Source: Enterococcus sp. 9E7_DIV0242
Lineage (GTDB): Bacteria; Bacillota; Bacilli; Lactobacillales; Enterococcaceae
Assembly: GCF_002140975.2 (NCBI RefSeq)
Contig: NZ_CP147247.1
Location: 3,957,001-4,021,000, forward strand
Length of the DNA stretch: 64,000 bases
Direction: 5' to 3'
A model generated the notes under the pieces. It was not told the origin of the DNA, searched no databases, and was given only the letters and a program-made list of their open reading frames with translations. This document shows, piece after piece, positions 26,468 through 35,549 of the stretch (position 1 is the first letter of the stretch; every line of letters begins with the position of its first letter). The translations under genes were made by a program, and so were the position numbers.

Positions 26468-27208
26468 ATGAAAATCACTGTTTTAGGCTGTCTGGGTGCT
26501 TATCCATACAAGGATCAGGGAACCAGCTCCTACTTATTGGAAGCTGAAGGCTTTCGTTTGTTGCTAGACGCGGGAAGTACGACATTGATCAATTTGGAAA
26601 AACATATGGATCCCCTTGAACTGGATGCAGTTATTTTGTCTCATTACCACCATGATCATATTGCAGATTTAGGGGTTCTTCAGTATTACCGACAACTATA
26701 TCCTGCAAAGGTCCCTGTTCCAGTTTTACCTATTTATGGACATACTGAGGATGCCTCACATTTTTCAGCATTAGATCTGGACGGTGTCTCCAAAGGAATT
26801 CCATATTTTGAAGCAGAGGAATTGAAGTTGGGCCCATTTTTAGTAACGTTCATGAAGACCATTCATCCTGTCCCTTGTTATGCTATGCGATTTGTTGAGG
26901 AAAAAACAGGAAAGGTTTTTGTCTTCACAGGCGATTCCGGTTATTTGGAAGAGTTTATTTCCTTTGCTGAAAAGGCAGATATTTTTTTAGCCGACACTTA
27001 TCTTTTTGAAGGTAACGAAAAGCATCATGCACATTTTACATCAAAGGAGGCTGGGGAACTGGCTAAAGCAGCTGGAGTCAAAAAACTGATTTTGACCCAT
27101 CTGCCGCAGCATGGTTCTTTGGAAGAACTGAAAGCACAAGCTCAAAAAGCAGCAGGTGATCAAGTATCAGTACTTCTAGCTGAAAAAGATTTAGTGATTG
27201 AATTATAG
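26468..27208 (+). CDS. metallo-beta-lactamase-fold hydrolase (YhfI-like)
   Basis: 246 residues from ATG 26468 (AGGAGG 8 bases upstream; an earlier in-frame ATG at 26447 precedes the SD). MBL-fold metal motif LSHYHHDHIADLG (HxHxDH, about 58-70), a later His in TIHPVPCYAMRF, FTGDSGYLE and THLPQHGS. The adjacent lplA gene reproduces the B. subtilis yhfI-lplJ pairing. The substrate is unknown; relatives resemble ribonuclease-Z-type phosphodiesterases. Confidence 0.85.
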   Translation: MKITVLGCLGAYPYKDQGTSSYLLEAEGFRLLLDAGSTTLINLEKHMDPLELDAVILSHYHHDHIADLGVLQYYRQLYPAKVPVPVLPIYGHTEDASHFSALDLDGVSKGIPYFEAEELKLGPFLVTFMKTIHPVPCYAMRFVEEKTGKVFVFTGDSGYLEEFISFAEKADIFLADTYLFEGNEKHHAHFTSKEAGELAKAAGVKKLILTHLPQHGSLEELKAQAQKAAGDQVSVLLAEKDLVIEL

Positions 27209-27228
27209 TGGAAGGGGAGTTGAATCAA

Positions 27229-28233
27229 GTGATATTTGTACCTAATGAAAACAATGATCCGCGAGTGAATCTTGCAATTGAAACATATTTATTAAAGGAA
27301 ATGCCATTGGATGAACCGATCTTGCTTTTTTATATCAATGATCCATCTATTATTATCGGGCGAAACCAAAATACGATCGAAGAAATCAATAAGGAATACG
27401 TGGAGGAAAAAGGCATCCACGTTGTCCGCCGGTTAAGTGGTGGTGGTGCTGTCTATCATGACCATGGTAATCTGAATTTCAGTTTTATCATGCCTGATGA
27501 TGGCAATTCTTTCCGTGATTTTGAAAAGGTAACAAAACCAATTATTCAGGCATTGCATGAGTTAGGTGTCTCTGGGGCAGAGCTCAAAGGGCGCAATGAT
27601 TTAGTGATCGACGGAATGAAGTTTTCCGGTAATGCTATGTATGCAACCGATGGAAGAATGTTTGCACATGGAACACTGATGTTTGATAGTGATATCGACG
27701 AAGTGGTAAATGCGTTGAAGGTGAGAAAAGACAAGATAGAATCAAAAGGAATCAAATCGATTCGTTCGCGCGTGACAAATATCAAGCCGTTTCTTCCAAA
27801 AGAAAAACAAGAAATGACGACGGAAGAATTTCGTCAGGATATTCTGCTGAAAATCTTCGGTGTTGACTCTGTTGATGACGTAAAAACCTATGAGCTGACA
27901 GAGGAGGATTGGAAAAAAATCAACCAGATTTCTGACGAATACTATAGAAACTGGGCCTGGAACTATGGAAAATCACCTTCTTTCAATCTTGAGCGTAGAC
28001 ATCGTTTCCCTATTGGGTCCATCGAGGTACGTATGAATGTTGAGGATGGGTTAATCAATGAAATCAAAATCTATGGTGATTTCTTTGGTTTAGGTGAGAT
28101 CAACGATGTTGAGCAAAAATTGACCGGCATCAACTATGAGAAACAGGCTATTATCGAAGCTGTCTCTACAATCGATGTCAAAAAATACTTTGGAAATATC
28201 GAAAAAGAAGAATTCATTGACCTACTTTATTAA
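27229..28233 (+). CDS. lplA: lipoate-protein ligase A
   Basis: 334 residues from GTG 27229: GGGGAG is 9 bases upstream and the protein then begins MIFVPNENNDPRVNLAIETYLL like known ligases; GTG 27208 and TTG 27220 are in frame but poorly placed. Catalytic-domain motifs: IIIGRNQNTIEEIN, RRLSGGGAVYHDHGNLNFSF and the active-site Lys region DGMKFSGNAMY, plus a C-terminal accessory domain. It activates lipoate with ATP and attaches it to lipoyl domains of 2-oxoacid dehydrogenases or GcvH. Confidence 0.93.
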   Translation: MIFVPNENNDPRVNLAIETYLLKEMPLDEPILLFYINDPSIIIGRNQNTIEEINKEYVEEKGIHVVRRLSGGGAVYHDHGNLNFSFIMPDDGNSFRDFEKVTKPIIQALHELGVSGAELKGRNDLVIDGMKFSGNAMYATDGRMFAHGTLMFDSDIDEVVNALKVRKDKIESKGIKSIRSRVTNIKPFLPKEKQEMTTEEFRQDILLKIFGVDSVDDVKTYELTEEDWKKINQISDEYYRNWAWNYGKSPSFNLERRHRFPIGSIEVRMNVEDGLINEIKIYGDFFGLGEINDVEQKLTGINYEKQAIIEAVSTIDVKKYFGNIEKEEFIDLLY

Positions 28234-28287
28234 GTAGCTTTGAGTAAGTTGTGCAAGAAATAATTAAACAAAGAAGGAATGGAAGAA

Positions 28288-28971
28288 ATGCGTAATGAAA
28301 TGATGCACCGACCAGTCGTAAAAGAAGAGCTTGTCGCGTTTATGCGCGAACGTCAGAAAAAGCTGCCTGGTGAATTAGGTGTTGTAGAGGAAGAAGCTCA
28401 TCGTGATGGGATACCGGTTATTCCGCACGAGACAGTCGTGTTCCTGCAGTTTTTTCTAGGGCAGCTGAAGCCAAAGAAAATATTGGAAATTGGTGCAGCA
28501 ATCGGTTTTTCATCCAGCTTGATGGCGCAATATGTTGGTGAGGATGGACATGTGACAACAATCGATCGATTTGATGTCATGATCAGAAAAGCGAAAAAGA
28601 CGTATGAACGTCTGGGTTTAACTGAAAAAGTCACGTTGTTGGAAGGGCAAGCAGCAGATATCCTGCCTGAGCTAGATGAACAATATGATTTCATTTTCAT
28701 GGATAGTGCGAAGTCAAAATATATCGAATTTTTGCCGGAATGTCTGCGGCTATTGAAAGTCGGCGGTGTATTGATGGTCGATGATGTCTTTCAAGGTGGA
28801 ACGATTCTTGAACCAGTGGAGGATATCCCAAGAAGTAAGCGGGCGATTCATCGCAAGCTGAACCAATTTTTGGATACAGTGATGAGCCATCCAGACCTGA
28901 CATCTTCACTACTTCCACTAGGTGATGGCGTTATTATGATCACAAAGGAAAAAGAGACAATTGAGCTATAA
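28288..28971 (+). CDS. trmR: tRNA 5-hydroxyuridine methyltransferase (YrrM-like)
   Basis: 227 residues from ATG 28288 (GAAGGA 9 bases upstream). Class I SAM-dependent O-methyltransferase: ILEIGAAIGFSSSLMAQYV (motif I), VTTIDRFDVMIRKAK, YDFIFMDSAKSKY (metal-binding Asp) and GGVLMVDDVFQGG. The family's Firmicute member TrmR makes 5-methoxyuridine at the tRNA wobble position; this assignment rests on length and motif pattern (a generic catechol-type O-methyltransferase is the alternative). Confidence 0.8.
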   Translation: MRNEMMHRPVVKEELVAFMRERQKKLPGELGVVEEEAHRDGIPVIPHETVVFLQFFLGQLKPKKILEIGAAIGFSSSLMAQYVGEDGHVTTIDRFDVMIRKAKKTYERLGLTEKVTLLEGQAADILPELDEQYDFIFMDSAKSKYIEFLPECLRLLKVGGVLMVDDVFQGGTILEPVEDIPRSKRAIHRKLNQFLDTVMSHPDLTSSLLPLGDGVIMITKEKETIEL

Positions 28972-29011
28972 AAAAATCTCTCGCTGCTAAAAAAGCAACG
29001 AGAGATTTTTT
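28971..29011. terminator. bidirectional terminator between trmR and exonuclease gene
   Basis: AAAAAATCTCTCG-CTGC / GCAA-CGAGAGATTTTTT, with A and T runs on both sides; serves the two converging genes. Confidence 0.9.
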
Positions 29012-29543
29012 ATTTTAGGGTAACTAGTTTTTTCAGTGGTTCCATGCCGAACAGCTTTTCCTGATGCAGTAAGATTTCCGCACAGGCTCGGCTATCTTCC
29101 AATGCATCGTGGTGATTATCTAACTGGATATTTAGATTTTCACAGACCGTATTTAGCTTATGATTGGGAAATTCCGGAAACAGTTTGCGGCTGGTTTTTA
29201 CTGTGCAAAGAGACAAATAGCTAGGCTGCTCAATATTGTAGTAGTCGAGACAACCGGCAAGTACACCACAGTCAAAGCCGGCATTATGGGCTACGACCAG
29301 ACTATTTGAATGGAAGCAGGCTTGGATTTGCTTCCATACATCTGGAAACTTTGGAGCGTCTGCGACATTTTCAGGTCGAATACCATGGATTTGAATATTT
29401 TTCCAGAAAAAATCAGTTTCAGGTTTGATCAATGAGTAATACTCACCGACAATCTTACTGTTTTCAACTTTTACTAGGGCAACAGAACAGGCACTATGTT
29501 TTGCATAGCTAGCAGTTTCAAAGTCAATCGCATAAAAGTTCAT
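29010..29543 (-). CDS. DnaQ-like 3'-5' exonuclease (DEDDh)
   Basis: 177 residues from the ATG at 29543 (SD AAAGGAG on the minus strand); an upstream in-frame ATG gives 12 extra residues without SD. DEDDh catalytic pattern: AIDFETA (D, E), VVAHNAGFDCGVL (D), and HDALEDSRACAEIL (H, D). Stand-alone DnaQ-type proteins of this length occur in many Firmicutes; role in proofreading, repair or RNA turnover is not known. Confidence 0.88.
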   Translation of the reverse strand: MNFYAIDFETASYAKHSACSVALVKVENSKIVGEYYSLIKPETDFFWKNIQIHGIRPENVADAPKFPDVWKQIQACFHSNSLVVAHNAGFDCGVLAGCLDYYNIEQPSYLSLCTVKTSRKLFPEFPNHKLNTVCENLNIQLDNHHDALEDSRACAEILLHQEKLFGMEPLKKLVTLK

Positions 29544-29734
29544 CTTAAAGACTCCTTTATAGTAAGTAGAATGTGACAAGCATTGAAGCGTTTAGCGTAG
29601 TTTGTTGCTATGAGACAGCCTCGCTTGATGCCACAGATCATTTTTTTACAAAATTTATAGATTGAATACTTCCCTTACTAGAAAAAGGCAATTCATCTTT
29701 CTGCCATTTATTCAGTCGTATTCATACATTACTT

Positions 29735-29765
29735 ATTATAACTGATTTATTCTGGAAATCGTCAA
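29735..29765 (-). promoter_or_regulatory. possible promoter of the DnaQ-like gene
   Basis: Minus-strand TTGACG (29765-29760), 19-base spacer and TATAAT (29740-29735). It would give a leader of about 185 bases, unusually long; no known leader motif was recognised in it. Confidence 0.5.
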
Positions 29766-29805
29766 GTAGATTAGAAATGATAAAAAAATTTAACATTATA
29801 GCCTA

Positions 29806-30564
29806 TTAGAAATCTTCAATAACTACTTCTACAGGGCAGTGGTCGCTTCCGATAATTTCTGTATGAATAGTGGCAGAAACCAGTCGGTCGTTAAGGTCGC
29901 TTGAAACTAAGAAATAATCGATACGCCAACCGGCATTGTTTTTACGTGCGTTGAAACGATAACTCCACCAAGAATAAACCCCTTCTTTTTCCGGATAAAA
30001 ATAGCGGTAAGTATCTGTGAAGCCACTATCCAAAAGTGTGGTAAATTTTTGACGTTCTTCAGGCGTGAAGCCGGCATTTTTTTGATTGGTTTTCCAATTT
30101 TTTAAATCGATGTTTTGATGAGCCACATTCAGGTCTCCACAAACGATCACGGGTTTCTTTGCTTTCAAGCCATCAAGATATTGACGGAATGCATCTTCCC
30201 AAGTCATACGATAATCCAGTCGTTTCAACTCATTTTGAGAATTGGGTGTGTAGCAAGTAATCAAAAAATAATTAGGGTATTCTAAAGTGATCACGCGTCC
30301 TTCTTTGTCGTGCTCCTCCATACCAATTCCATAGGAAGCGTTAAGCGCTTCTTCCTTGGCAAAAATAGCTGTTCCGGAATACCCCTTCTTCTCTGCGTAG
30401 TTCCAGTACTGGTGATAGCCGGAAAACTCAATATCGATTTGCCCTTCTTGAAGCTTTGTTTCTTGCAGACAGAAAAAATCTGCATCAAGTTCGTGAAACA
30501 CCTCGGTAAAATTCTTTTTAACAACGGCTCTCAAGCCGTTTACATTCCATGAAATACATTTCAT
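29806..30564 (-). CDS. exoA: exodeoxyribonuclease III (AP endonuclease)
   Basis: 252 residues from the ATG at 30564 (SD GAAGAGGTG); a GTG three codons earlier overlaps that SD. Endonuclease/exonuclease/phosphatase fold: CISWNVNGLRA (Asn), FFCLQETKLQ (metal Glu), YTPNSQNELKRLDYR, VIVCGDLNVAHQNIDL (Asp, Asn) and IIGSDHCPVEV (catalytic His). It cleaves at abasic sites in base-excision repair. Confidence 0.95.
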   Translation of the reverse strand: MKCISWNVNGLRAVVKKNFTEVFHELDADFFCLQETKLQEGQIDIEFSGYHQYWNYAEKKGYSGTAIFAKEEALNASYGIGMEEHDKEGRVITLEYPNYFLITCYTPNSQNELKRLDYRMTWEDAFRQYLDGLKAKKPVIVCGDLNVAHQNIDLKNWKTNQKNAGFTPEERQKFTTLLDSGFTDTYRYFYPEKEGVYSWWSYRFNARKNNAGWRIDYFLVSSDLNDRLVSATIHTEIIGSDHCPVEVVIEDF

Positions 30565-30710
30565 TTTATTCACCTCTTCATTCTTTCATTGTAACGAAAA
30601 GTAGGAAGTAGTCAATGATCCTGCTACTTTTTGATTTTTTAACTACTTCAAAGGTAATCAAGGCGGAAATATAGTAAAATAGACATACTAACTGAAATGA
30701 GGAGGTTCTT

Positions 30711-31625
30711 ATGAAAATAGGTGTGATCGGACTTGGAAATATCGCTCAGAAAGCGTATTTGCCGGTTTATAGTGAGCTGCGGAATGAAGGAACATTTATT
30801 TTGGCAACTCGAAATAAACAAACACGTGAGCTTTTGCAAAATAGATATGGGTTCAAGGATGTTGTAGAAACGGTTGATGAGCTAATCAACGAAGGAATCG
30901 AGGCGTGCTTTGTCCATGTGGCAACCGAGGCTCATGTTGAGATCGTGGATAAGCTGTTGAAAGCTGGTATCCATGTTTGTGTGGATAAGCCGTTAAGTGA
31001 GAATCTTGCCGAGGTCCAGCAGCTTCAGACCTATGCGAAGGAAAATCAGTTGATCTTGATGATTGCTTTCAATCGTCGCTTTGCGCCTTTTGTTGAGGAA
31101 TTAAAGGCAATTGAAAATAAAAACTTGATCATTATACAGAAGAACAGAATCAATTCGCCGGGAAATACTGGCTTTATGATTTATGATTTATTTCTGCATG
31201 TCATTGATACAGCCGTGTATTTATTAGATAGCCCAATTCAACAGGTTCAGACAAAAATTATAGAGAAAAATGGAGAGCTGCAACGTGCCTTTCTTCATTT
31301 GGAGACAGAAGAAACAACGGCTATCTGTTCGATGGATTTGCTTTCCGGTGCCAACACAGAAACCTATCAAGTGACGTCACTGCAAGGAACGTATTGTCTG
31401 GAGAATTTGACTGAACTAACGATTCAAACTGCAGAAGATACGAAAAAAGAAAGCTTTGGTGATTGGGTAACGACATTAGAAAAAAGAGGGTTTGATCCAT
31501 TGATCAGAAGTTTTATAGCTGGTGTGAAGGCTGAAAGTAATGAGCAGTTGAAGCAGGAAAAGGTCTTTTTAAGCCATGAGCTGTGTCAGAAAATGCTGCA
31601 TGATCATCAAAAGCATATTTTATAA
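30711..31625 (+). CDS. Gfo/Idh/MocA-family oxidoreductase
   Basis: 304 residues, SD GAGGAGG... upstream. N-terminal Rossmann fold (IGVIGLGNIAQKAYLPVYSEL), the conserved CVDKPLSENLAEVQQL motif with catalytic-type Lys (EKP-like) at about 94-96, and a C-terminal alpha/beta domain. NAD(P)-dependent reduction of a sugar or related polyol is the family activity; the substrate cannot be read. Related to the MviM/YceM group by its short length. Confidence 0.82.
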   Translation: MKIGVIGLGNIAQKAYLPVYSELRNEGTFILATRNKQTRELLQNRYGFKDVVETVDELINEGIEACFVHVATEAHVEIVDKLLKAGIHVCVDKPLSENLAEVQQLQTYAKENQLILMIAFNRRFAPFVEELKAIENKNLIIIQKNRINSPGNTGFMIYDLFLHVIDTAVYLLDSPIQQVQTKIIEKNGELQRAFLHLETEETTAICSMDLLSGANTETYQVTSLQGTYCLENLTELTIQTAEDTKKESFGDWVTTLEKRGFDPLIRSFIAGVKAESNEQLKQEKVFLSHELCQKMLHDHQKHIL

Positions 31626-31800
31626 AAAGAAACATTCCTTAATAATTTGGCTATGACTCAACTTTTCAAACACATCTGAAGTATGTGAGAAGGCCGCTTC
31701 TTGTGTAAAGAAATCTTTTGCCTGATCTATATAGGCTAGAAAGTTCTTTTAGGACATGCTAGAATGAAAAAGATGTTTGAGAGAAAGGAAACGGCAATCA

Positions 31801-32703
31801 ATGAATAAAGAAAAAATACAAAATGAACTACCGGAAGTAACGATTTTATTTAATGAACCTTTGAAGAATTTCACCTTTACTAAAACTGGCGGACCGGCAG
31901 ATATGTTGAGTTTTCCAAAAACGGCAGAGGAAGTTCGACAAATTGTTCTTTATTGTCAGGAAAATAGTGTTCCTTGGATGGTGCTAGGCAACGCGAGTAA
32001 TCTGATTGTCCGAGATGGTGGGATTCGGGGCATGGTTGTAATGCTTGCGGAAATGAAGGAAGTAACGATTGCAGATGGACGTGTTACTGCTGCTGCCGGA
32101 GCAAAACTGATTGATACAACATATGAGGCTTTAGCCAGTAACCTGGCTGGCTTTGAATTTGCCAGTGGGATTCCGGGCAGCATCGGCGGAGCTGTTTATA
32201 TGAACGCCGGTGCTTATGATGGAGAGATCAAAGACGTTTTCGAGTCTGCGGATTTTTTGTTACCAAGTGGTGAAATCAAAAAGATGACCGCAGAGGAAAT
32301 GGATTTTTCTTATCGCCATAGTGCTATTCAGGGGATGAAAGGAATCATTCTTGCGGCTACTTTTGCATTAAAGCATGGTGATCATTCCGTAATCAAGGCG
32401 CGAATGGATGAGCTGACAGAACTGAGAACTTCTAAACAACCACTGGAATATCCGTCTTGTGGCAGTGTGTTCAAAAGACCTGTAGGACATTTCACTGGCA
32501 AGCTGATTCAAGATGCTGGGCTGCAAGGCTTGAAATGGGGCGGTGCTCAGATTTCAGAGAAGCACGCAGGCTTTATTGTTAATATCGATCAGGCTACAGC
32601 AACTGACTATGTTGAATTGATTGCACATATCCAGAGCGTCATTAAAGAACAATTTGATGTTGATTTAGAAACTGAAGTCCGTATCATCGGTGAGGAAAAA
32701 TAG
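31801..32703 (+). CDS. murB: UDP-N-acetylenolpyruvoylglucosamine reductase
   Basis: 300 residues from ATG 31801 (MNKEKIQNELPEV); a TTG 24 bases upstream is in frame but adds nothing conserved. FAD-binding motifs FTFTKTGGPADMLSFP and VLGNASNLIVRDGGIRG; GIPGSIGGAVYMNAGAYDG, the YRHS region, PSCGSVFKRP with catalytic Ser, and AQISEKHAGFIVN with the end Glu. It performs the second step in UDP-MurNAc synthesis in the cytosol. Confidence 0.95.
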   Translation: MNKEKIQNELPEVTILFNEPLKNFTFTKTGGPADMLSFPKTAEEVRQIVLYCQENSVPWMVLGNASNLIVRDGGIRGMVVMLAEMKEVTIADGRVTAAAGAKLIDTTYEALASNLAGFEFASGIPGSIGGAVYMNAGAYDGEIKDVFESADFLLPSGEIKKMTAEEMDFSYRHSAIQGMKGIILAATFALKHGDHSVIKARMDELTELRTSKQPLEYPSCGSVFKRPVGHFTGKLIQDAGLQGLKWGGAQISEKHAGFIVNIDQATATDYVELIAHIQSVIKEQFDVDLETEVRIIGEEK

Positions 32704-32716
32704 GGAGTGAATCTAT

Positions 32717-33178
32717 TTGGAAAAGCTGGACTATCGTTATGGAGAAGAGAAGGATCTATCGCTCATTTTGCAGTATATCAAAGAGATTGCTGCATACGAA
32801 GGGCTTTTAGAAGAGGTAAAGACGGATGAGGAAACCTTAAGGAAATGGCTGTTTGAAAAAGAAAGAGCAAAAGTCCTGTTTTCTTTAATCAACGGACAAC
32901 CAATCGGCTTTTGCGTGTACTTCTATAATTTTTCTACTTTTTTGGGACGATCTGGATTGTATATAGAAGACATCTATATAGAGGAGCACTATCGTGGAAA
33001 AGGTTATGGTAAACAGCTTCTTCATAAGATGTTCCAAATAGCTAAAGATGAAGGTCTTGGAAGAGTGGAATGGGCTTGCTTGAATGATAATGAACCTTCT
33101 TTTGAGTTTTATGTGTCACAAGGAGCAGAACCAATGTCTGAGTGGACCGTTTTTAGGGCGGATGCTCTAGATCAGTAA
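32717..33178 (+). CDS. GNAT-family acetyltransferase (diamine acetyltransferase-like)
   Basis: 153 residues from TTG 32717 with GGGAGTG upstream. GNAT motif A: IYIEDIYIEEHYRGKGYGKQLL (about 80-101), followed by VEWACLNDNEPSFEFYVSQGA (motif B). The overall order, with YFYNFSTFLGRSGLYIED, is like spermidine/spermine N-acetyltransferase relatives. Acceptor not proven. Confidence 0.8.
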   Translation: MEKLDYRYGEEKDLSLILQYIKEIAAYEGLLEEVKTDEETLRKWLFEKERAKVLFSLINGQPIGFCVYFYNFSTFLGRSGLYIEDIYIEEHYRGKGYGKQLLHKMFQIAKDEGLGRVEWACLNDNEPSFEFYVSQGAEPMSEWTVFRADALDQ

Positions 33179-33219
33179 GAAGAAAGTATATCAAAAACAG
33201 TCTTAAAAATGATTTAAAG

Positions 33220-33255
33220 AGAAGCTTCAGCCAAATCGGCTGAAGCTTCTGTGTT
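33220..33255. terminator. hairpin between acetyltransferase and CBS-domain genes
   Basis: AGAAGCTTCAGCC / GGCTGAAGCTTCT, 13 pairs with a 5-base loop, between two converging genes; flanking T- and A-runs are weak. Confidence 0.75.
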
Positions 33256-33890
33256 TACTTTTTAAGGTCTTCAATTTCGACAACTTTAAAATTCTTTCTT
33301 TCAAGCTGCTCAACGATAGATGTACAGCTTTCTTCTGATGTCTCAGAAGGTAGTGTAATCAATGTACGGCGAATGAACTCACCTTCACCAATATCCAACG
33401 TGATACAACTAGCAATACTGCTGTGTTTAGCGATGATCTTTGTGATACTTGCTAAATCACCTTGCTTACCAGTCGAAGCGATCGTCAGTACATAGCTGCC
33501 TCTTTCAATATTCCATGATTGTGCCAGAATATTCAGTAATGTGCTATGTGTTAAAATACCATAGAAATGATTGTTTTCATCCAATACAGCAATATAAGGT
33601 AATTCTTTGATAGTGAAAAACACTTTGAAGAACGACGTATTGACGAAAATGAATTTTGTTGCATTTTTTAATAAATAAGTGACTGGCAGATTCATGTCTC
33701 CACCATTGGCTTTATGTCGATAGATATGCATTTTGTAAATGTTGCCTCGGAAGATTTTACCTGACTCATCCAAAATTGGAACACAGCGATAACCTGATTC
33801 TTCAAGGATATTCAACGCCTCTTCCAATGTACAGGATTCGTTAACAGTGGTAAGATTTTTCTTTTTGAGAACGACAGATTTTAATAGCAT
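33255..33890 (-). CDS. CBS-pair plus ACT-like protein (CbpA-type c-di-AMP receptor candidate)
   Basis: 211 residues. Two CBS motifs (about 1-60 and 75-125: YRCVPILDESGKIFRGNIY and PYIAVLDENNHFYGILTHSTLL), then an ACT-like domain (about 133-205: YVLTIASTGKQGDLASITKIIAKHSS). This order matches the CbpA group of cyclic-di-AMP-binding proteins known in Listeria and lactic acid bacteria; the name is a recognition from architecture, not a proven assignment. SD GGAGGGTC on the minus strand. Monocistronic. Confidence 0.72.
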   Translation of the reverse strand: MLLKSVVLKKKNLTTVNESCTLEEALNILEESGYRCVPILDESGKIFRGNIYKMHIYRHKANGGDMNLPVTYLLKNATKFIFVNTSFFKVFFTIKELPYIAVLDENNHFYGILTHSTLLNILAQSWNIERGSYVLTIASTGKQGDLASITKIIAKHSSIASCITLDIGEGEFIRRTLITLPSETSEESCTSIVEQLERKNFKVVEIEDLKK

Positions 33891-34015
33891 GCCTGACCCT
33901 CCTTAAATTAAATACTTCTGATAGCTCAATAATAACATAACTTGAAAAAAAACAATAGTGTGTTGAGGAGAGGCCATCCGAAAGTCGATTGAGTAGTTGG
34001 GAAAACGACCGGTTA

Positions 34016-34044
34016 TTGACTTTTTTAGCAATCAGTGATAATGT
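34016..34044 (+). promoter_or_regulatory. rpmG-secE promoter
   Basis: TTGACT (34016-34021), 17-base spacer, TAATGT (34039-34044; GATAAT overlaps two bases earlier). It lies 35 bases before the rpmG start. Confidence 0.6.
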
Positions 34045-34079
34045 TAATAGGTGATTTTATGAACAGAGGAGGAAGAACT

Positions 34080-34232
34080 ATGGCGGTAAAGAAATCAGCT
34101 CTTGCCTGTTCAGTGTGCGGTTCTCGTAATTATTCCAAAGCAATAACTGAGGGAAAACACGGAAGCCGATTAGAGGTTAAAAAATTCTGTAAATACTGTA
34201 AACAGCATACATTGCATAAAGAAACGAAGTAA
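34080..34232 (+). CDS. rpmG: 50S ribosomal protein L33
   Basis: 50 residues from ATG 34080 with AGAGGAGG upstream. [20 protein letters not shown]... with two CxxC pairs (CSVC, CKYC), so the zinc-binding C+ form. Precedes secE and nusG in the conserved Firmicute order. A longer in-frame start at 34035 has no SD. Confidence 0.95.
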   Translation: MAVKKSALACSVCGSRNYSKAITEGKHGSRLEVKKFCKYCKQHTLHKETK

Positions 34233-34249
34233 TTATTGGAGGAGTAGAA

Positions 34250-34420
34250 ATGAAATTTATAAAAAGTGTCAGAGATGAAATGAAAAAAGTTACTTGGCCT
34301 AGTAAAAAACAACTACGTAAAGATACATTGATCGTTATTGAAACAACTGTATTGTTTGCGATTTTGTTCTTTGTGATGGATACAGCGATCCAAACAGCTT
34401 TCGGTTGGATTCTTCGTTGA
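34250..34420 (+). CDS. secE: preprotein translocase subunit SecE
   Basis: 56 residues; SD GGAGGAG before the ATG. Short N-terminal amphipathic part with EMKKVTWPSKKQLRKDT, the SecE signature, and one membrane helix (about 28-50). Forms the SecYEG channel. Lies between rpmG and nusG, as usual. Confidence 0.95.
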   Translation: MKFIKSVRDEMKKVTWPSKKQLRKDTLIVIETTVLFAILFFVMDTAIQTAFGWILR

Positions 34421-34447
34421 TTCTAACTGGAATTTTACTGAAATGAG

Positions 34448-34500
34448 TGCTATAATAGGTCTGTTAGAAAAACTTCGGGTAAGCTGAGGTTTTTTTATTT
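34448..34500 (+). promoter_or_regulatory. nusG leader: extended -10 promoter and attenuator-like hairpin
   Basis: TGCTATAAT (34448-34456) is an extended -10 element; the -35 is weak. AAAACTTC (34468-34475) pairs with GAGGTTTT (34486-34493), followed by TTTATTTT, an intrinsic terminator between secE and nusG. It could end rpmG-secE transcripts or attenuate nusG. Confidence 0.6.
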
Positions 34501-34554
34501 TCCTGAAAAATTGAATGTAATAGAGTTGACTATAATATAAGGAGCTAAAAGAAA

Positions 34555-35097
34555 ATGGAAACCTTTGAAAGAAATTGGTACGTATTACATACGTATTCTG
34601 GTTATGAAAACAAAGTAAAAGCAAATATTGAATCACGGGCACAAAGCATGGGCATGGGTGATTTCATTTTTCGTGTCGTTGTTCCAGAAGAAACAGCGAC
34701 AGAAGAAAAAAACGGTAAGAAAAAGGAAGTTGTTCATAAAACATTCCCTGGGTACGTGTTGGTTGAAATGGTCATGACCGATGATTCATGGTATGTGGTT
34801 CGGAATACGCCTGGAGTAACTGGGTTTGTAGGCTCTCATGGGGCTGGTAGTAAACCTGCACCATTATTACAAGAAGAAATCAACCACATCTTACGTTCTA
34901 TTGGTATGAGTGCTCGTCAAACAGAGCTGGAAGTAGAAATTGGTGAAGTGGTTCAAATTATCGAAGGTGCATTCTCTGGTTTAGAAGGAGAAGTCACTGA
35001 GATTGATGAAGAGAAACAAAAACTGAAAGTAAACATCGACATGTTTGGTCGTGAAACAAGTACTGAACTGGACTTCGAACAAGTAGATAAAATTTAA
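34555..35097 (+). CDS. nusG: transcription elongation factor NusG
   Basis: 180 residues. NGN domain (RNWYVLHTYSGYENKVKANIESRA ... FPGYVLVEMVMTDDSWYVVRNTPGVTGFVG) and a C-terminal KOW domain (GEVVQIIEGAFSGLEGEVTEID). It binds RNA polymerase and affects elongation and pausing. SD AAGGAG 11 bases before the ATG. Confidence 0.97.
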   Translation: METFERNWYVLHTYSGYENKVKANIESRAQSMGMGDFIFRVVVPEETATEEKNGKKKEVVHKTFPGYVLVEMVMTDDSWYVVRNTPGVTGFVGSHGAGSKPAPLLQEEINHILRSIGMSARQTELEVEIGEVVQIIEGAFSGLEGEVTEIDEEKQKLKVNIDMFGRETSTELDFEQVDKI

Positions 35098-35141
35098 TGA
35101 GTAAAGGCTAAAATAATGTATATTGTTGTTTTAGCTAACTC

Positions 35142-35186
35142 AAAAAGCAGAACGATCTCAACACAGATGATCGTTCTGCTTTTTTG
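35142..35186 (+). terminator. intrinsic terminator after nusG
   Basis: AAAAAGCAGAACGATC / GATCGTTCTGCTTTTTT, 16 pairs with T-run. Confidence 0.92.
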
Positions 35187-35299
35187 TATTGTTGTGGAAG
35201 TACACTAAGCAACATAACGGTTTTATTTGTCCATCAGTAGTATATCATTTGCAGAAGAATAGAAAGTGATTTTGTTATTTTTTGTTATTCGCGTTGATT

Positions 35300-35313
35300 A
35301 ATGTTCGTGTTTT
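35300..35313. promoter_or_regulatory. PurBox-like site 1
   Basis: AATGTTCGTGTTTT; its reverse complement AAAACACGAACATT resembles B. subtilis PurR boxes (core CGAAC with AT flanks). Identical to the site at 35555. Inference only: no PurR gene is in the window. Confidence 0.45.
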
Positions 35314-35549
35314 GCTAATGATTCATAGTTAGAAAAATAATATGTAAGTATATCAGCCGACTATTAATTGCGAAATGTCGGGTTAAATAAGCTGTATGCG
35401 TGTTATTGTAGGTTTTTAAAGTTATTAAATACTAGAAATAGAATTGAATTTGACTAAAAACAAAGAAAAATCAAGACGAATAAATTGTTTGAGATACTAA
35501 TCATCCATCGGTAAAAATCGATTTTTTATGAAAAAATAGAAAAAATCCA

